DNA from: Bog-473 sp963788585
GTDB lineage: Bacteria; Actinomycetota; Acidimicrobiia; Acidimicrobiales; RAAP-2
Direction of reading: 5' to 3'
Assembly: GCA_963788585.1 (NCBI GenBank)
Contig: CAWBHA010000004.1
Location: forward strand, 248,001-312,000
DNA length: 64,000 nucleotides
Below are positions 1 to 7,334 of the stretch, one piece after another. Under the pieces are notes generated by a model, which worked only from the letters and a program-made list of their open reading frames with translations, ran no database searches and was not told the DNA's origin. Every line of letters begins with the position of its first letter. Position 1 is the first letter of the stretch. A program made the translations under genes and the position numbers.

Positions 1-1
1 G

Positions 2-835
2 GACGCCAGCGTCATCTCCCTCCACCAGTTGCAGGGGTCGAACGGTGCCTCTCCGATCGAGCGATCGTCGGCCAGCCGCATTCGGCGCCTGCACCGCTGG
101 GCGATCACGAGAACGGCGGAGGCACCCAACAACGTCACCGCCGCGCAAATTCAGCGATTGCTCCGCATCCTGCGGAGCCGCGCATCGCCCCCTCGCCCGA
201 GCGTCCTCGTCATCGGGGGTGGGGCCATGGGCCACCAGATCGACGAGCTTTACGAAGCGGACGACGTCCACCTGATCTCGTTCGACATCTATGCAAGCCC
301 GCTTTCCCAGTTCATCGCCGACGCGCACGGCATCCCGCTCGCCTCGGGATCGATGGACGCCGTCGTCATCCAGGCGGTCCTCGAGCATGTCCTCGAGCCC
401 TGGAAGGTTGTGGACGAGATTCACCGCGTCCTTCGAGACGACGGACTCGTGTACTCGGATACGCCGTTCCTGCAACCCGTACACGAGGGTCCCTACGACT
501 TCACGCGGTTCACCGACAGCGGCCACCGTGCACTCTTCAAACGATTCACGATCATCGATTCCGGGCTCCTCCGTGGATCGGGCACCACTCTGAGCTGGGT
601 CTTCGCCGACTTCGTCCGTGCCCTCACCCGATCGAGGACGCTGGCCTTCGTGGCGCGACTGGCGACGTTCTGGATGTCGTATCTCAACCAGTGTCTCGAT
701 CCGGGCAAATCGATCGACAGCGCTTCCAGCGTCTTCTTGCTTGCCCAGAAGTCGGAGTCGACCGCGGCGCCACGGGAGTTGGTCGAGTACTACAAGGGCG
801 ATCAGCGTGCCTCCTCGCGCGACCCCGCGAACTGA
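2..835 (+). CDS. Class I SAM-dependent methyltransferase (5' end outside window)
   Basis: The frame is open from base 2, so the true start may lie upstream; an in-window candidate is TTG at 29. A Rossmann-type SAM site is visible as VLVIGGGAMG, followed by an acidic residue at the end of the next strand (LISFDIY). A later segment, AVVIQAVLEHV, resembles motif IV of the Methyltransf_11 group, and the stretch WKVVDEIHRVLRDDG is the usual post-catalytic helix of small-molecule or glycan methyltransferases. The C-terminal third (from about residue 190) is hydrophobic and is not diagnostic. The substrate is unknown. The neighbourhood of GH16 and glycan genes makes a sugar or lipid substrate possible, but that is inference. 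Confidence 0.8.
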   Translation, partial: DASVISLHQLQGSNGASPIERSSASRIRRLHRWAITRTAEAPNNVTAAQIQRLLRILRSRASPPRPSVLVIGGGAMGHQIDELYEADDVHLISFDIYASPLSQFIADAHGIPLASGSMDAVVIQAVLEHVLEPWKVVDEIHRVLRDDGLVYSDTPFLQPVHEGPYDFTRFTDSGHRALFKRFTIIDSGLLRGSGTTLSWVFADFVRALTRSRTLAFVARLATFWMSYLNQCLDPGKSIDSASSVFLLAQKSESTAAPRELVEYYKGDQRASSRDPAN

Positions 836-1149
836 CGGCGCGGTCTCTCGGATTACTTCCGACGGGGCTCGGGGCTCCCGCGGAGCTGCGCCTCGCAGGG
901 GGACGCCCGGAAATGGCAATGCGGGCGGGCGCAAGACGGGCGTACCGCCCGAGCCGGACCGCGGTGCCGGGCTCGTGATCGAGCGGAGAATGTCGAATCA
1001 GGAGGGATGCAGTCCAGTACCGCGAAGGTCCTGGGAACTCAACGGGGGTTGGCGGCCAACTCGGCTCGTTCGTTGTTCGAAAATTGTTTTTCCGGGGAAA
1101 AAGCCGATACCGTGGGAAGTACCGGGAACCGTTCGATTGCTGAGGCGCG
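836..1149. other. Intergenic region with candidate promoter
   Basis: This 314-base gap between two same-direction genes has no convincing coding frame. Its last 80 bases are noticeably AT-richer than the surroundings and hold the candidate promoter at 1084-1113. The first 200 bases show nothing recognisable. Confidence 0.5.
1084..1113 (+). promoter_or_regulatory. Candidate sigma-70-type promoter of the JmjC/cupin gene
   Basis: TTGTTT (1084-1089), an 18-base spacer and TACCGT (1108-1113) fit the actinobacterial pattern of a TTG-like -35 and a TANNNT -10. Transcription would start near 1120, about 30 bases before the GTG/ATG at 1150/1153. The patch is AT-rich in a GC-rich background. It is a pattern match only. 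Confidence 0.4.
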
Positions 1150-2037
1150 GTGATGGACGCACGACCGGTACGGCAGGGCATAGGGCAGATTGCGTTCGAC
1201 GAGGGGTTCCCCGAACGAACGGTCGAGTTCACCCATGACCTTCACCTCCACCATCGCCTGACGCTTTCGTCCGTCGCCGACCTGGCCGACCGGCTGCCGC
1301 GCGAATCGGTGATCTACGACACCGCTGCCCAGCCGATGCTGGTTCCTTCGGGCGGACCACCTCGCGGTGCCCTTGCCCAACCGGGTGACGTCATACGCAA
1401 TCTCGATGCCGCCAACGCCTGGCTCACCCTGCTCAACGTGGAAGACGACCCCGGCATGGCAGAACTGATGCACGCGTACCTCGACGAACTCGAGTCGGGA
1501 ATCGTCGCCGAGCAAGGCAGGATGCGAAATCGCGTCGCATTCGTCTTCGTGTCATCCCCGAACTCGGTGACGCCTGTCCACTTCGACATCGAACACAGCC
1601 TGTTGATGCAAGTGAGCGGCCGCAAGACCGTGAGCATCGGTCGCTTCGAGAGCGCCGCAGCTCGACGGCACGAAATCGACAGGTATTGGGACGGCTCCCA
1701 CGGCAGGATCGAGACCCAGCCTCCGCAGGTGGCCGCGTATACGTTGACGCCGGGCCGCGCGGTGTACATCCCCCCGGGTACGCCCCATTGGGTGCACAAC
1801 GGTGCCGACAGCTCGTTGTCCGTGACCCTCACGTACTTCACCGCTGCCACCGTGCGCGAGAACCGCATCGAAGACTTCAACTCGTACCTTCGGCGGCGAC
1901 ACCTGAACGCTCGCGAGCCGGGACAATCCACCATCGTGGACACTGCCAAGGTCTTGGCCATAGGTGTCTTGGCCGTCGGACGACGTCTTCGGTCCGCTGC
2001 AGGGGATGCGGAGCAGCAGCCCAACGACGCTCATTGA
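1150..2037 (+). CDS. JmjC/cupin-type Fe(II)/2-oxoglutarate oxygenase-like protein (copy 1)
   Basis: The protein has 295 residues. The jumonji/cupin fold is indicated by TPVHFDIEH, with H144 and D146 as the HxD pair, and by the distal histidine in PPGTPHWVHN (H213). Together these form the facial triad expected to bind iron. A basic residue after the HxD strand (K in GRKTVSIG) resembles the usual co-substrate contact. JmjC-like bacterial enzymes hydroxylate proteins or small molecules; the substrate here is unknown. The start is GTG at 1150 or ATG at 1153. A paralogue lies at 10266-11141 on the other strand, with the same order of motifs and the same tail (IEDFNS, then a short basic end). The two copies bracket the GH16 genes, which suggests a related role, by inference only. 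Confidence 0.75.
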   Translation: MMDARPVRQGIGQIAFDEGFPERTVEFTHDLHLHHRLTLSSVADLADRLPRESVIYDTAAQPMLVPSGGPPRGALAQPGDVIRNLDAANAWLTLLNVEDDPGMAELMHAYLDELESGIVAEQGRMRNRVAFVFVSSPNSVTPVHFDIEHSLLMQVSGRKTVSIGRFESAAARRHEIDRYWDGSHGRIETQPPQVAAYTLTPGRAVYIPPGTPHWVHNGADSSLSVTLTYFTAATVRENRIEDFNSYLRRRHLNAREPGQSTIVDTAKVLAIGVLAVGRRLRSAAGDAEQQPNDAH

Positions 2038-2080
2038 ACGACGCACCTCGCCATCTCGCTCTCTTCGGTGAGCCGATCCG

Positions 2081-3814
2081 TCAGCCCATGCCCACAATCG
2101 GCGCAGCCAACGCGATGCCCCCGGTCGATCCGTGGAAAGTGGCGTCCCCGTAACTGAAGATCCCCCCGTCGGCGGCCACCAGCCAGTACCCCCCGCCACC
2201 CGAGGAGCTCATGCCGACGACGGGCTCGTTGAGCTTGAGCGAGCCAGCCGAGCCTTGGAAGGTGGCGTCGCCGTAGGTGAAGACGCCCCCGTCGGCGGCC
2301 ACCAGCCAGTAGCCGAGCCCGGTCGGAGAGGAGGCCATGCCGACGACCGGGGCGTTCAGGTGCAGGCTGCCCGTCGAGCCGTAGAACTGGGCGTCGCCGT
2401 AGCTGAATATGCCGCCGTCGGAGGCCACCAGCCAATACCCCTTCCCATCAGGGGTGGCTGCCATGCCAACGATCGGTTTGTTGAGGTGGATTCCACCGGC
2501 CGAGCCGTAGAACTGGGCGTCGCCGTAGCTGAAGACGCCGCCGTCGGAAGCCACCAGCCAGTAGCCCCCGCCGTCGTGGGTCGCCGCCATGCCCACAACA
2601 GGCTTGTTGAGGTGGATTCCACCGGCCGAGCCGTAGAAGCCGGCGTTGCCGAAGCTGTAGATGCCCCCGTCCGCGCCCACCTCCCAGTAGCCGGCGTCAC
2701 CGGGTGTCTCGGCCATGCCCACGACCGGCGCGTTGATGTGCTGGCCGCCCATGGAGCCGAGGAAGGGCTCGCAGAACGAGAACACCCCGCCGTCGGCGGC
2801 CGCGAGGCGGTAGTCAGGTGGTGACGAGCAGTTCACCGACGCCCCCAGCTGGCGGGCCTGCCCCGAGTTGGGCGAGATCTCCAAGCTCGATTCGTCGACG
2901 GCCTCGAAGGCGCTCGCCGGGACCGTCTTGAGCTCTTGGACCACGGAGAGCGGCCAGCTCGAACTGGAGTCACCCCAAAAGTGCCAGTTGGGACCGTTGT
3001 CGGCCAGGATCAGCCCGTACTGCTGCAAGGCGCGCAGGACCACCTGTGCCTGAGGCGAGTAGCCCGAAATGTTGAAGCTCGCCTTGAGACGGAAGCGGGC
3101 GCCCATGGGGGGCAGGTTCGGGTTGTTGGCCGATCCCTCCCCAGCGGTGGCGGGCCAGATGTACGAGGTGTCGGTGGTCTCGGCCTGCACCCGGATGGCG
3201 TGGGTGATGGCGCCCGACTGCACCTCGTCGTACCGGGCAATTCCTGCCACGATCGGGAGGCCTGACGCGTCGACCGTGGCCGCCGTGCTCGGGCGCAGTG
3301 CGTCGGAATTGAGGTTCCAGATCGCGCCGTTCGCGGCGGTTGATCCCGAGGGGTTGTAGTACGCGTCGTAGAGCTCGTAATCGATGCACGTGGCCGGGTT
3401 GACCATGATGGCGTGCCGGTCACCCGTGGCGCTCGGGCCGCCCTCGATGCCGGTGCTGGCACTGAACGGGTAAGGGCCGGGGTCGTTCCCCGAGGAGGAA
3501 AACGTGATGTTCACCAGAGGCTGCGACGGGGACACCACAGTGATGGGCATGCCATAGGTCGGCCCCCAGACGAATTGGAGGTTGGTCGTGGAGGCGTCCA
3601 TGGCGGCCAACCACTGCGCGCTCAGCGGGTTGACCGGAAGATTCGCGATGGGCGTGTTCCACACGTTGTCGGCCGGGAACATCGGACAGTTGGGTGCTCC
3701 GGGCAACGGGGTACCCGCCGACGCCACGCCAGGCGCACCACCCACGGTCAAGCCCAGCCACACCAACGCCATGACCACGAACGCGATCGTCGGCCTTCTC
3801 ACCCATCGTCTCAC
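2081..3814 (-). CDS. Secreted protein: unknown N-terminal domain plus six propeller-like repeats
   Basis: The GTG start at 3814 gives a signal peptide: a basic N-terminus, a hydrophobic core to about residue 28, and a cleavage-like GVASAG. Residues 40-335 form a domain I do not recognise. It includes NVWNTPI near the start and PPMGARFRLKASF and LADNGPNWHFWG later. From about residue 335 to the end there are six repeats of about 42 residues centred on GGIFSYGDAQFYGS and LNKPVVGMA. The first unit is degenerate (GGVFSFCEPFLGS). The array runs to the last residue. The same module occurs in the GH16 genes at 4050 and 7335 and in the S53 peptidase at 56416. The gene is divergent from the GH16 gene at 4050, across about 235 bases that should hold both promoters. 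The protein is presumably extracellular or wall-bound. Confidence 0.8.
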   Translation of the reverse strand: MRRWVRRPTIAFVVMALVWLGLTVGGAPGVASAGTPLPGAPNCPMFPADNVWNTPIANLPVNPLSAQWLAAMDASTTNLQFVWGPTYGMPITVVSPSQPLVNITFSSSGNDPGPYPFSASTGIEGGPSATGDRHAIMVNPATCIDYELYDAYYNPSGSTAANGAIWNLNSDALRPSTAATVDASGLPIVAGIARYDEVQSGAITHAIRVQAETTDTSYIWPATAGEGSANNPNLPPMGARFRLKASFNISGYSPQAQVVLRALQQYGLILADNGPNWHFWGDSSSSWPLSVVQELKTVPASAFEAVDESSLEISPNSGQARQLGASVNCSSPPDYRLAAADGGVFSFCEPFLGSMGGQHINAPVVGMAETPGDAGYWEVGADGGIYSFGNAGFYGSAGGIHLNKPVVGMAATHDGGGYWLVASDGGVFSYGDAQFYGSAGGIHLNKPIVGMAATPDGKGYWLVASDGGIFSYGDAQFYGSTGSLHLNAPVVGMASSPTGLGYWLVAADGGVFTYGDATFQGSAGSLKLNEPVVGMSSSGGGGYWLVAADGGIFSYGDATFHGSTGGIALAAPIVGMG

Positions 3815-4049
3815 TGCCGAACCCCTTCCCCTCTCGACGGTACCCCACCCCTGGCCCGCCCAGGGCGACCCCGGCCGAACTGGGCGGACGCTGCGCCATC
3901 CGGTGCCGATGCCCGCAAGGAAGCTGGCCCAATGAAGGTGGCCCGCGAGGCATCACACGAAGTCGGTGTGCAAGAGCTCGTCCAACGGATCGAAAACTCG
4001 CCGACCACAACCGTCAAGTGGCGGGGACCGACTGCCGATCCGCAAACAG

Positions 4050-5996
4050 ATGAGTTCCGGGGAGGACGGCGAAGGCGAACCTGCGCCGTCGGGTCACTTC
4101 GCTCCCGCGCGGCACCTGTCAGCCGAGGTCACAGTCTCCAAGCTCCGGCGACTCGACCCGCGCGGTGTGCGCGTCCTGATCACCCTGGCGCTCACGGTCG
4201 TCGTCGGGCTGTTCGCCCTCGTCCCCACACTCGTCACGACAACGTTGCCGGCCTCCGCCTCCACCAGCGGTTCGACGAGTGGCACGGGATTGTGGCTCGT
4301 GGGCTCGGACGGCGGCATCTTCAATTACGGCAGCGCGGGCTTCTACGGCTCCACCGGTGGCGTGGACCTGAACAAGCCGGTCGTGGCGATGGCGGCGACC
4401 CCCGACGGGCGCGGTTACTGGCTGGCCGCCTCCGACGGGGGCATCTTCGCCTACGGGGACGCTGGTTTCTACGGCTCGACCGGCGGAATGCCGCTGAACA
4501 AGCCGGTCGTGGCGATGGCGGCGACCCCCGACGGGCGCGGTTACTGGCTGGCCGCCTCCGACGGGGGCATCTTCGCCTACGGGGACGCGCACTTCTACGG
4601 ATCAACCGGAGGGACGCGGCTCAATCGGCCAGTGGTGGCGGTGGTCGGCACCCCCGACGGGCACGGCTACTGGCTGGTGGCTTCCGACGGCGGCATCTTC
4701 GCCTATGGCGACGCGGACTTCTATGGCTCCACGGGCGGGCTGGCCCTCAACAAGCCGATCGTCGCCATGGCGACGACCCCCGACGGGCAGGGCTACTGGC
4801 TGGTGGCTTCCGACGGGGGCATCTTCTCCTACGGGGACGCGGCGTACTACGGCTCGACCAGCGGAACGTCCATCGGAAGCCCCGTCGTTGCGATGGCAGC
4901 CACGCCCGGCGGGCTGGGCTACTGGCTGATCACCTCGGACGGTGGCATCTACCCCTTCGGCGACGCCGCCTCGTACGGCTCCACGAGCGGGATGGCCCTC
5001 AACAAACCCGTGGTGGGCGCGGCGAGCGCGGCATTCCCGGTCATGAGTGCTGTGCAGCCGATCTCCGCGCCGCCTTCGACGAACGGTCCTTCACTGGCGC
5101 CCACGACGACGACCACGACGACGGAGCCACCGACGACGACCACGACGACGGAGCCACCAACAACGACGACCACGACGACGACTCCGCCCACGACGGACCC
5201 GTCCGGCTCCATGGCCGCACCGACCGGCTACAGCGCCTCACAGCTGGTCTTCGACGACCAGTTCACCGGCACCAGCCTCGACACTTCCAAGTGGAACACC
5301 TATCTGGGTGCCGAGGGGCAGCGCTGGAACGACGAGGGCGGTCTGCCCGCGCCCTACAGCGGCCCCAACACTCCGATCACCAACGAGGGGGCCATGTTCG
5401 GGCCGTCCCAGGTGAGCGTGGACAATGGGCTGACGCTGACCGCGCAACGCAACACCAACGCCTACGCCTCGACCTATCCATGGCTGAGCGGGGTCATCAC
5501 GACGGGCTCCAAGTTCACGTTGCCCACCACCGGCTGGTACGTCCAGGTCAGGGCGAAGATGCCCGACCTATCCCAGGGCATGTGGCCGGCCATCTGGTTC
5601 CTCTGCGGTGTGAGCTGCCCGAGCGACAACGAGTTCGACGGCTTCGAGGGGGGATGGCTCGCGTCGTCCCCCGACGACATCATGCACAGCGACTACTTCG
5701 CGGGTGGGGGGCAACAGCAACAAGAGTATGACGTCGGCTCTGACGTCTCGAGCGGCTACCACACCTATGGGTTCCAGTTCCTGCCCAACAAGTCCGTCAC
5801 CGCGTACTTCGACGGGAAGCAGGTCTGGCGGGTCAATGCGTCGAGCACGGTCACGATCACCGGAGAGCCCTACGAGATCATCATCGAGCTCCAGGAAGCC
5901 ACCAACGAAACGTCGGGATGGCACACCGTGACCACCGACTCGACGCCGAGCTCGAGCATGCAGGTCGCCGAAGTGCAGGCCTATTCCGCCTCGTAG
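4050..5996 (+). CDS. Secreted GH16-family glycoside hydrolase with N-terminal six-repeat module
   Basis: From the ATG at 4050 the protein has 648 residues; an upstream GTG at 3966 is in frame and possible. A long basic N-region precedes one hydrophobic helix (VLITLALTVVVGLFALV) ending in an ASAS-type cleavage site. Six 42-residue repeats follow (GGIFAYGDAGFYGS and similar), then a linker of threonines broken by EPP and PP, then a GH16 domain from about residue 390. The catalytic motif ExDxxE is intact: E528, D530 and E533 in NEFDGFEGGW. GH16 enzymes cleave beta-1,3/1,4 linkages of glucans or galactans by a retaining mechanism. The exact glycan cannot be read from the sequence. It is the first of three GH16 paralogues in a row, next to a polysaccharide locus, so remodelling of the cell's own exopolysaccharide is as likely as nutrition. 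Confidence 0.85.
   Translation: MSSGEDGEGEPAPSGHFAPARHLSAEVTVSKLRRLDPRGVRVLITLALTVVVGLFALVPTLVTTTLPASASTSGSTSGTGLWLVGSDGGIFNYGSAGFYGSTGGVDLNKPVVAMAATPDGRGYWLAASDGGIFAYGDAGFYGSTGGMPLNKPVVAMAATPDGRGYWLAASDGGIFAYGDAHFYGSTGGTRLNRPVVAVVGTPDGHGYWLVASDGGIFAYGDADFYGSTGGLALNKPIVAMATTPDGQGYWLVASDGGIFSYGDAAYYGSTSGTSIGSPVVAMAATPGGLGYWLITSDGGIYPFGDAASYGSTSGMALNKPVVGAASAAFPVMSAVQPISAPPSTNGPSLAPTTTTTTTEPPTTTTTTEPPTTTTTTTTPPTTDPSGSMAAPTGYSASQLVFDDQFTGTSLDTSKWNTYLGAEGQRWNDEGGLPAPYSGPNTPITNEGAMFGPSQVSVDNGLTLTAQRNTNAYASTYPWLSGVITTGSKFTLPTTGWYVQVRAKMPDLSQGMWPAIWFLCGVSCPSDNEFDGFEGGWLASSPDDIMHSDYFAGGGQQQQEYDVGSDVSSGYHTYGFQFLPNKSVTAYFDGKQVWRVNASSTVTITGEPYEIIIELQEATNETSGWHTVTTDSTPSSSMQVAEVQAYSAS
4320..5010 (+). repeat. 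Six in-frame 126-bp repeats coding for the propeller-like module
   Basis: The units are about 126 bases (42 codons) long. A stretch of about 93 bases beginning near 4370 recurs exactly 126 bases downstream, from 4496, covering the codons for NKPVVAMAATPDGRGYW through GGIFAYGD. The other units are diverged. Near identity of two units suggests recent duplication or gene conversion inside the array. Confidence 0.85.
5098..5200 (+). repeat. ACG/ACC-rich tract coding for the Thr-Pro linker
   Basis: This is a low-complexity tract of acg, acc and aca codons with spaced gagccacc units, in frame inside the GH16 gene. It encodes a flexible, probably glycosylated, linker between the repeat module and the catalytic domain. 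Confidence 0.8.
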
Positions 5997-6077
5997 CCCA
6001 GCGCGCGTCCAGTTCCTCCACAGAGAGAACGGGCCCGTCGACGCTCCGACAGGTGCCTGCTGGCCAGTTGGGTCCCG

Positions 6078-6087
6078 TGCCTAGAGT
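6078..6087 (+). promoter_or_regulatory. TGCCTAGAGT element upstream of GH16 copy 2
   Basis: The 10-mer TGCCTAGAGT lies 70 bases upstream of the ATG at 6148. It recurs at 7271-7280, 64 bases upstream of GH16 copy 3, and the next bases are also similar (GGAGACGTGCA against GGAGGGCGTGCA). TAGAGT fits a TANNNT -10 hexamer. No shared -35 is evident. Confidence 0.35.
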
Positions 6088-6147
6088 TGGAGACGTGCAG
6101 GTTCGGCGGGTGTGCAGACGCGGGGAGTGTTGAAGGCCGGGTCGGGG

Positions 6148-7111
6148 ATGCGTCGGCTCCGAGGTGTCCGTGTACCGACGCTCGCCGTCGCCGTGTCGTG
6201 CCTGGTTCTGCTCCTGGCATCCTGCGGTAGCCACAACGACCCGCAGGCCGAGTCCGGCGGCAACAGTGGCACGGCGAACAGCACCCCCACCACCGGGACG
6301 CCGACCAGCGGCACCGCTGCCCCGAGCCGCCGCGCTCGCCGCGCCCGCCGGGTACACGAAGCAGCAGATGATCTTCGACGACCAGTTCTCCGGCACCCAA
6401 CTCGATGCCAGCAAGTGGAACTCGTACGTCGGGGCCCAAGGGGAACGCTGGGACGATCACGGCAGCCTTCCCTTCCCCGACTCGGGACCCAACACTCCCA
6501 TCACCGACGAGTCGGCCATGTTCGCACCGTCGCAGGTCAGCGTTGACGACGGGTTGACCCTGACCGCCTCACGCAACACCGGCTCGTCCGCGTCCCTCTT
6601 CCCGTGGATCAGCGGCGTGGTCACGACGGAGGGAAAGTTCAGCTTGCCGTCGAGCGGATGGTACGTCCAGGTGCTCGCGAAGATGCCCGATCAGTCACAG
6701 GGCATGTGGCCTGCTATCTGGTTCCTCCCCGGAGTCTCGGGCACGCCGTACAACGAGCTGGACGGCTACGAGGGCGGATGGATCGGCGCGGATCCGAACG
6801 AGACGATGCACTCGGACTACTTCTCCGACCAGGGACAGCAACAGGACGCCTACAACGTCGGTGCCAACGTCTCCGCCGGCTACCACGTCTACGGTTTCCA
6901 TTTCGTGCCGGACCAGTCGATCACGGCGTACTTCGACGGGCGGCAGGTGTGGGAGGTGTCGGCGTCGAACGGCGTCACCATCACGCCGGAGCCCTACGAG
7001 ATCATCATCGAGCTCCAGGTCGCGACCCAGGAGACGTCGGACCACACGGTGCCCATCCAGACCACCCCTTCGGCCTCAATGGAAGTTGCAGAGGTGCAGG
7101 CGTACTCGTAG
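6148..7111 (+). CDS. GH16-family glycoside hydrolase lipoprotein, frameshifted (copy 2)
   Basis: Two frames must be joined. Frame 1 from ATG 6148 gives a lipoprotein signal: MRRLRGVR, a hydrophobic core, and the lipobox LLASC followed by a Ser/Thr/Gly-rich spacer. After about 6325-6332 the GH16 domain continues in the frame shifted by one base (AALAAPAGYTKQQ and FDDQFSGTQLD onward) to 7111. The catalytic ExDxxE is intact in NELDGYEGGW (6755-6772). An unbroken frame starting at 6164 also covers the catalytic part but lacks any signal peptide. The switch lies in a C/G-rich run, so one extra base is needed to explain it, whether real or a sequencing error. Unlike its two neighbours, this copy has no repeat module and would be membrane-anchored through a lipid. 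The same ExDxxE architecture and close similarity to copies 1 and 3 indicate tandem duplication. Confidence 0.75.
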
Positions 7112-7270
7112 GACACCCACAGCTCGCCCTCAGCGTCCCACGCCACAGCGCCCGAAGGCGCGACTCCCCAGTTCAACCGCGCCTGGCGCTGACGGCCGCG
7201 CTGCCCACCGCTGGTGATACCAGCGGTGTTCCGCCCGTTCCCTCGGCTGCTCGGGAGCAGGCATCCCCCA

Positions 7271-7280
7271 CTGCCTAGAG
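7271..7280 (+). promoter_or_regulatory. TGCCTAGAGT element upstream of GH16 copy 3
   Basis: This is the second copy of the element at 6078-6087, at nearly the same distance from the start codon. It may be the -10 region of the GH16 gene at 7335, or a relic of the duplication that made the paralogues. Confidence 0.35.
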
Positions 7281-7334
7281 TGGAGGGCGTGCATCGGGCG
7301 GAACGCGGACGCTCGCGCGAGAGCCTGTGAGCTG

